A stretch of 64,000 nt of DNA from contig JAFQEA010000003.1 in NCBI GenBank assembly GCA_017399185.1, positions 1-64,000 on the forward strand, in the 5' to 3' direction. The notes beneath the pieces are model-generated. The model made no database searches. It was not told the origin of the DNA and worked only from the letters and a program-made list of their open reading frames with translations. Positions 60,328-64,000 of the stretch are shown here, in pieces; the first letter of the stretch is position 1; each line of letters opens with the position of its first letter. Made by a program: the position numbers and the translations under genes. The stretch is from Clostridia bacterium (GTDB taxonomy: Bacteria > Bacillota > Clostridia > Christensenellales > Borkfalkiaceae).

Positions 60328-60372
60328 TACAATTTGCTAAATCAAAAAATAGTTTAGTTTGTCAAATAATGG

Positions 60373-60403
60373 CGACTCAACCAAGCGTTGAGTCGTTTTT
60401 TTC
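60373..60403 (+). terminator. Terminator after carbohydrate-binding lipoprotein gene
   Basis: CGACTCAAC-CAAGC-GTTGAGTCG with T(7). Confidence 0.9.
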
Positions 60404-60412
60404 TTAAAGCTA

Positions 60413-60441
60413 TTGCAATGTGTGTAAGTTTATGCTATAGT
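60413..60441 (+). promoter_or_regulatory. Promoter for the 60517 lipoprotein
   Basis: TTGCAA (60413-60418), 17-base spacer, TATAGT (60436-60441). Confidence 0.65.
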
Positions 60442-60516
60442 ATAAGCATAAAACAAACCACAGATAGCTTAACTGTGGATTTAACTGACATATAAAAATT
60501 GAAAAGTGGGGGAATT

Positions 60517-61479
60517 ATGAAAAAATTATTATCATATCTGTTATTGATAGTTTTATTATTGCCGTTAGCTGGATGTACTGACAATCAAAACGAAAAGTAT
60601 AAGGTTGTAGTTACCGGGGAAACAGATATTCTGATAAATCCAATTAGGGCGAGATATCAGGCGGGAAGCATAGTCAAGATAAAAGCCCACGGGGTGACAG
60701 ACGTAAGCCTGCACGTATTTGTTGACGGCGTAGAAGTACCTATGAGCGAAGGTGACTACGATTATTGGCTTTTCGAATTTAGGATGCCGGCAAAAGATAT
60801 AACTATCCATTTAACATTTGACGAGTTTTACGGTAAGGATGAATATACGTTTGACGATTTGATTCATTATACAGCTTTTTTAAATATGACCATTAACAAG
60901 GTAGCGGTTAAAACAAGTGATAGAGAAGAAAGGTACAGCCTTGCCGTTACTAAATATTCTGAAAGTCAAGAAGTCATAAGTGATTTCAAAGAAATTTTCA
61001 ATCAAAAACTAATAAAGGTAGATGACCCTGCCGTGACTAATTTCAAGCACGAAATCACCTTCTATTATGAAACGGAAACTCACGGCCAAGCTACTAAAAC
61101 AATTGATTTTATTGATAATTACTATTATTGGTATGATTTTTCAAGAAGTCAGTTTTTCAGATTTGAAAACGAAGACTATCTTTTGCCAACTATAGAAAAC
61201 CCTGACCTTGTTACGTATTCTTTCTTACATGAATCCAGTAACGAAGTTAAAAAATGTGACACCGACGAGGTTGTTTACAGGTTTTTTGATATAACACGAG
61301 TAGAATTTATTCCTTACGAAGGCGAAAACGTAACTTTAGAACCACAATTTTATTTAGATACCAGATACGGAAAAATTTATTTAATGAATTCAACTGTTTT
61401 TGGGCTAAACGGCAGTTATTATGAAATCGTTATTAATAAGGATTATTGGATATATGATTATTTAGTAAGTAAAGATTAA
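60517..61479 (+). CDS. Hypothetical lipoprotein
   Basis: 320 residues from the ATG at 60517 (GTGGGGGAATT). Signal peptide with lipobox LAGC (LLIVLLLPLAGCTDN). The mature part is acidic and aromatic-rich (DYDYWLFEFRMP, DNYYYWYDFSRSQFF), without a family I can name. Likely a surface-exposed beta-protein. Own promoter and terminator. Confidence 0.8.
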   Translation: MKKLLSYLLLIVLLLPLAGCTDNQNEKYKVVVTGETDILINPIRARYQAGSIVKIKAHGVTDVSLHVFVDGVEVPMSEGDYDYWLFEFRMPAKDITIHLTFDEFYGKDEYTFDDLIHYTAFLNMTINKVAVKTSDREERYSLAVTKYSESQEVISDFKEIFNQKLIKVDDPAVTNFKHEITFYYETETHGQATKTIDFIDNYYYWYDFSRSQFFRFENEDYLLPTIENPDLVTYSFLHESSNEVKKCDTDEVVYRFFDITRVEFIPYEGENVTLEPQFYLDTRYGKIYLMNSTVFGLNGSYYEIVINKDYWIYDYLVSKD

Positions 61480-61501
61480 GTTTTAGTTATTTATTGCAAT
61501 C

Positions 61502-61537
61502 AAAAAAGGATAGCGGTAATTCGCTATCCTTTTTTTA
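61502..61537. terminator. Bidirectional terminator
   Basis: AAAAAAGGATAGCG-GTAATT-CGCTATCCTTTTTTT between convergent genes; serves both strands. Confidence 0.85.
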
Positions 61538-61554
61538 GTATTGTGTTTTGATTT

Positions 61555-62427
61555 TTAGATATCAACGCCCAAAAGGTGCTTTGCAAGGATGCCAACGCCA
61601 AAGGAAATAACCGCAACGCCAATGCTGATGCCTGCCATTTCTAAAAAGCGCGCGCCAAATTTTAAGTCCTGCGCAACCGACGTGTAATAGGTAAATCCTG
61701 CGATAATAAGAACGATTACGCCAATCATTATTGCAAGCGCGATAAGTGGGTTAGATAGCAGTACGTACGGAAGTATAAGCGCAACGACTGTCAACAAATA
61801 GGCAATCCCCGTGTAGGTGCAGGACTTGAACGCGTCTTTTCTTCCTTCGCTTTTTGCTGACAAAAACTCGCTTGACGCCATTGAAAACGTCGCCGAAATC
61901 CCAACGATTAGCCCGGAAAGTGCAACAAGCTTGGTGTCCTGCATGGCAAACGTAAACCCTGCAAGGCTGCCGGCAAGCTCAACAAGCGCGTCCGATAAGC
62001 CTAAAACCATACTGCCAACGTAATGCAGCTTTTCTTCGTCAAGCATATCAAGCAATGCTTTTTCGTGCTCGGCTTCCTGCTCGCGTATATGTATGCTTTC
62101 AGGGACTTCTTCAGCAACAAGCTGGTATTTGGATTGGGCAACTTCTTCGCCGCGCTCCATTAATTTTACGGCAAAGGTAAACCCTAAAAGGCGGGCAATT
62201 AAGACGTATTTTAAAATTTTGCCCTTTTGCGGCTTCATTTCAATGCCCGTGTAGCCCTTCCAGATTTCATAGTGGGCGTGTTCTTCGCTTGCCAAGCGCT
62301 CAAGCGTTTTTTTGTTTTCTTCGCCCTTGGCAAACTTTGCTATCTTTTTATAGATGATACTTTCATTAAGCTCGTTTTGCTGCATTTTTTTGATTACAGC
62401 AAGGGCTTCTTTTGACAGTTCCTTCAT
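61555..62427 (-). CDS. Ferritin-like domain fused to VIT1/CCC1 iron transporter
   Basis: 290 residues. The N-terminal four-helix ferritin-like domain (about 1-135) keeps iron ligands: NELNESIIYKKIAKF, LASEEHAHYEIW (ExxH) and REQEAEHEKALLDML. The C-terminal membrane part (about 140-290) has GLSDALVELAGSLAGF, ISATFSMASSEFLSAKSEG and further helices of the VIT1/CCC1 family. Such proteins (MbfA-like) move iron or manganese across the membrane and limit oxidative stress. Divergent from spoVT. Confidence 0.88.
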   Translation of the reverse strand: MKELSKEALAVIKKMQQNELNESIIYKKIAKFAKGEENKKTLERLASEEHAHYEIWKGYTGIEMKPQKGKILKYVLIARLLGFTFAVKLMERGEEVAQSKYQLVAEEVPESIHIREQEAEHEKALLDMLDEEKLHYVGSMVLGLSDALVELAGSLAGFTFAMQDTKLVALSGLIVGISATFSMASSEFLSAKSEGRKDAFKSCTYTGIAYLLTVVALILPYVLLSNPLIALAIMIGVIVLIIAGFTYYTSVAQDLKFGARFLEMAGISIGVAVISFGVGILAKHLLGVDI

Positions 62428-62586
62428 AATGCTCCTTGGTTTCTATGTGTTGTTTGTTAGTCTATTTTATCACAGAAAACCTGCCTTGTCCACGCTTTTT
62501 GCTTTAAAACTTGCTTTAACTTTGCTTTTATTGTCGGGGAACACTCAAAAACGCATAAAAGGCGGGCGGTTGCGCAAATTATTGGT

Positions 62587-63117
62587 ATGAAGGAAACAGG
62601 TATCGTTAGAAGAATTGATGAGTTAGGTAGAGTTGTTATCCCTAAAGAAATCCGCAAGACCTTGCGCTTAAACCAGGGCGACCCATTGGAAATTTACACC
62701 GAAAAGGAACAGCTTTTATTAAAAAAGTATTCGCCTATCGGCGCGCTTGATAATTTTGCCGACGCTTTAGCCCAAAGCCTGTATGAAGCAACGGCGTTTA
62801 CAAGCCTTGTGTGTGATTTGGATATGGTTTTAGCTTCAAAGGGCGTTTGGTCGCGCGAGCTTGAAGGTAAAGCACTGTCACAAAAAGCCGTTGATAAAAT
62901 CAGACAAAGGCGGGTTGAAGTTATAACTGACGTTAAAGACCATATCTGGCCCGTTGACGGCGAGCTTAAGGATATAAAATCACAGCTTATAATGCCGGTG
63001 AGCTCAAACGGCGATTTGGTTGGTGCAATCATTTTGCTTTCTAAAAATAGTGAAGTTGATGCAAAAACCCTGACCATTGCTTCCTTTGCGTGTGACTTTT
63101 TGTCAAAGCAGGCATGA
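62587..63117 (+). CDS. spoVT: Stage V sporulation protein T, AbrB-type regulator
   Basis: 176 residues. The N-terminal swapped-hairpin DNA-binding domain, TGIVRRIDELGRVVIPKEIR, LRLNQGDPLEIY, is nearly identical to Bacillus SpoVT. The C-terminal GAF-like domain follows (SLVCDLDMVLASKGV, LIMPVSSNGDLVGAIILLS). It regulates late forespore genes. There is no good Shine-Dalgarno before the ATG (CAAATTATTGGT), which is unusual here. The spoVT stop overlaps the next ATG (ATGA), the same order as in Bacillus. Confidence 0.93.
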   Translation: MKETGIVRRIDELGRVVIPKEIRKTLRLNQGDPLEIYTEKEQLLLKKYSPIGALDNFADALAQSLYEATAFTSLVCDLDMVLASKGVWSRELEGKALSQKAVDKIRQRRVEVITDVKDHIWPVDGELKDIKSQLIMPVSSNGDLVGAIILLSKNSEVDAKTLTIASFACDFLSKQA

Positions 63118-64000
63118 GTAAGCTTTTAAAGGGCGCGGCTGTTTTGGCGGCGGCAACGCTTATAACTAAAATTTTAGGCGCGGTTTACAGGATACCGCTT
63201 GTTAAATATATCGGGGCGGAAGGAATAGGGATATACCAGATGGTGTTTCCCTTTTATCTTATGCTGTTAACCGTGTCGTCAAGCGGACTCCCGACGGCAA
63301 TATCCAAGCTGGTTGCAGAAGGGCGTATAAACAGCGTTGGTTTTAAAAAAGCGCTTACGTATTTCACGATTTTGGGCTTTTTTGCAAGTGCCGTGATGTT
63401 TTTGCTTGCAAAGCCTTTGGCTAAAATTCAGGGTAATGACTATCTTGTAAGGTGCTATCGCGCGCTTGCACCAGCTGTGATGTTTGTTGCAATAATCGCG
63501 CCGATTAGGGGATGCTTTCAGGGCTTTAAAATAATGCACCCAACGGCAATAAGCCAGGTTTTAGAGCAGGTTATAAAGGTTGCTTTTAGCCTTTTACTGA
63601 TTAAAACCCTTGCAAAAACGCCAGCGCATGGCGCTTTTCTTGCGTGCTTGTCCATTAGCTTAAGCGAGCTTCTTGCCGCACTGTTTTTAGGCTTGCTGTT
63701 TATTGCTAAAAAGCCGTTTAAAAATGGCAAAAGTGGGGCTATAAGCCCGTTAAACGATAATTTTGCGTTAAAAACAGGGCAATTTGGGGGCGTTAAGGAT
63801 ATATTAATGTTAAGTTTGCCGGTGATGCTTTGTTCTATTATGATGCCACTATCACGCGCGGTGGACGGCTTTTTGGTGGTAAGGCTATTAAGCCGTTATA
63901 CAAATAACGCGGTTAAGCTTTACGGGCTGTATTCGGGCGGGGTGGAATCAATAATCGCAGTTTCAACGGGGCTTGTTGCAACCCTTTCAACCGCCGCGCT
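63114..64000 (+). CDS. SpoVB/MurJ-like lipid flippase, cut by window edge
   Basis: 295 residues visible; the gene continues beyond the window. MOP-superfamily membrane protein: GAAVLAAATLITKILGAVYR, YIGAEGIGIYQMVFPFYLML, SSSGLPTAISKLVAEG and IRGCFQGFKIMHPTAISQVL. About seven helices are visible. It probably flips a cell-wall or cortex lipid precursor and is translationally coupled to spoVT. The predicted loop at residues 206-215 (NGKSGAISPLNDN) is encoded by a copy of the dispersed palindrome at 63730-63756. Confidence 0.9.
   Translation, partial: MSKLLKGAAVLAAATLITKILGAVYRIPLVKYIGAEGIGIYQMVFPFYLMLLTVSSSGLPTAISKLVAEGRINSVGFKKALTYFTILGFFASAVMFLLAKPLAKIQGNDYLVRCYRALAPAVMFVAIIAPIRGCFQGFKIMHPTAISQVLEQVIKVAFSLLLIKTLAKTPAHGAFLACLSISLSELLAALFLGLLFIAKKPFKNGKSGAISPLNDNFALKTGQFGGVKDILMLSLPVMLCSIMMPLSRAVDGFLVVRLLSRYTNNAVKLYGLYSGGVESIIAVSTGLVATLSTAA
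63730..63756. repeat. Dispersed palindrome inside the flippase gene
   Basis: AAAAGTGGGGCTATAAGCCC then GTTAAACG; in frame and without disrupting the gene. Confidence 0.65.

Overview
The window looks like a chromosomal segment of an uncultured, AT-leaning member of the class Clostridia, probably gut-associated. Evidence: Gram-positive ribosome-binding sites (GGGGG, AGGAGG), sigma-A type promoters, sporulation genes (spo0A, spoVT, a spoVB/murJ-like flippase), a six-gene Rnf complex in clostridial order, and lipoprotein-type pectin enzymes. Species cannot be named from sequence alone.

Layout. 1-220: end of an rRNA operon (5S rRNA) and tRNA-Asn. 220-4870: an accessory segment bounded by imperfect copies of the tRNA-Asn 3' end plus its terminator; it holds a decayed IS3-family element and a three-gene cassette (ThsB-like TIR protein, second TIR protein, small membrane protein) that looks like an anti-phage system. 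5028-6922: an APH-fold kinase and spo0A. The Spo0A DNA-binding domain is intact and a 0A box lies upstream, but the receiver has lost its phosphorylation pocket. 7136-12836: a type II-A CRISPR locus with a divergent tracrRNA, a full-length cas9, a cas1 stump, no cas2 or csn2, and an array of 8 repeats and 7 spacers. It is bracketed by about 100-bp direct repeats, and a MITE has split the right-hand terminator palindrome.

12840-22425 (minus strand): rnfCDGEAB, a NusG-II protein and a Gx-type membrane protein, then apbE, a tandem FMN-binding membrane-anchored protein and a CofE-like ligase. These form an ion-pumping and extracytoplasmic flavin electron-transfer module. 22.5-31.2 kb: mosaic intergenic repeats around two large secreted lipoproteins for pectin (rhamnogalacturonan acetylesterase and a Cys-rich pectin methylesterase). 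31.2-36.7 kb: AraC regulator, GPH sugar symporter and GH2 beta-galactosidase. 36.8-42.4 kb: an RHS polymorphic toxin and probable immunity gene, flanked by duplicated terminators. 42.8-45.6 kb: acyltransferase and YfcC transporter.

45.78-54.1 kb: a complete aromatic amino-acid operon (aroF, tyrA, aroB, aroA, aroC, pheA, aroE-aroK fusion, aroQ), preceded by a promoter, a Tyr/Phe-rich leader peptide and a terminator, which together form a probable ribosome-mediated attenuator. 54.3-64 kb: YitT, VanW, cardiolipin-synthase-like protein, VTC-domain protein, lipoproteins, ferritin-VIT1 protein, spoVT and a truncated flippase at the window edge.

A short palindrome (consensus near AGTCGGGCTATAAGTCGATT) recurs about 15 times, mostly between genes but also inside at least four coding regions. 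Strongest points for follow-up: the phosphorylation-site-less Spo0A, the TIR-TIR-membrane cassette, the adaptation-less CRISPR locus with cas9 leader antisense to tracrRNA, and the Phe/Tyr attenuator.
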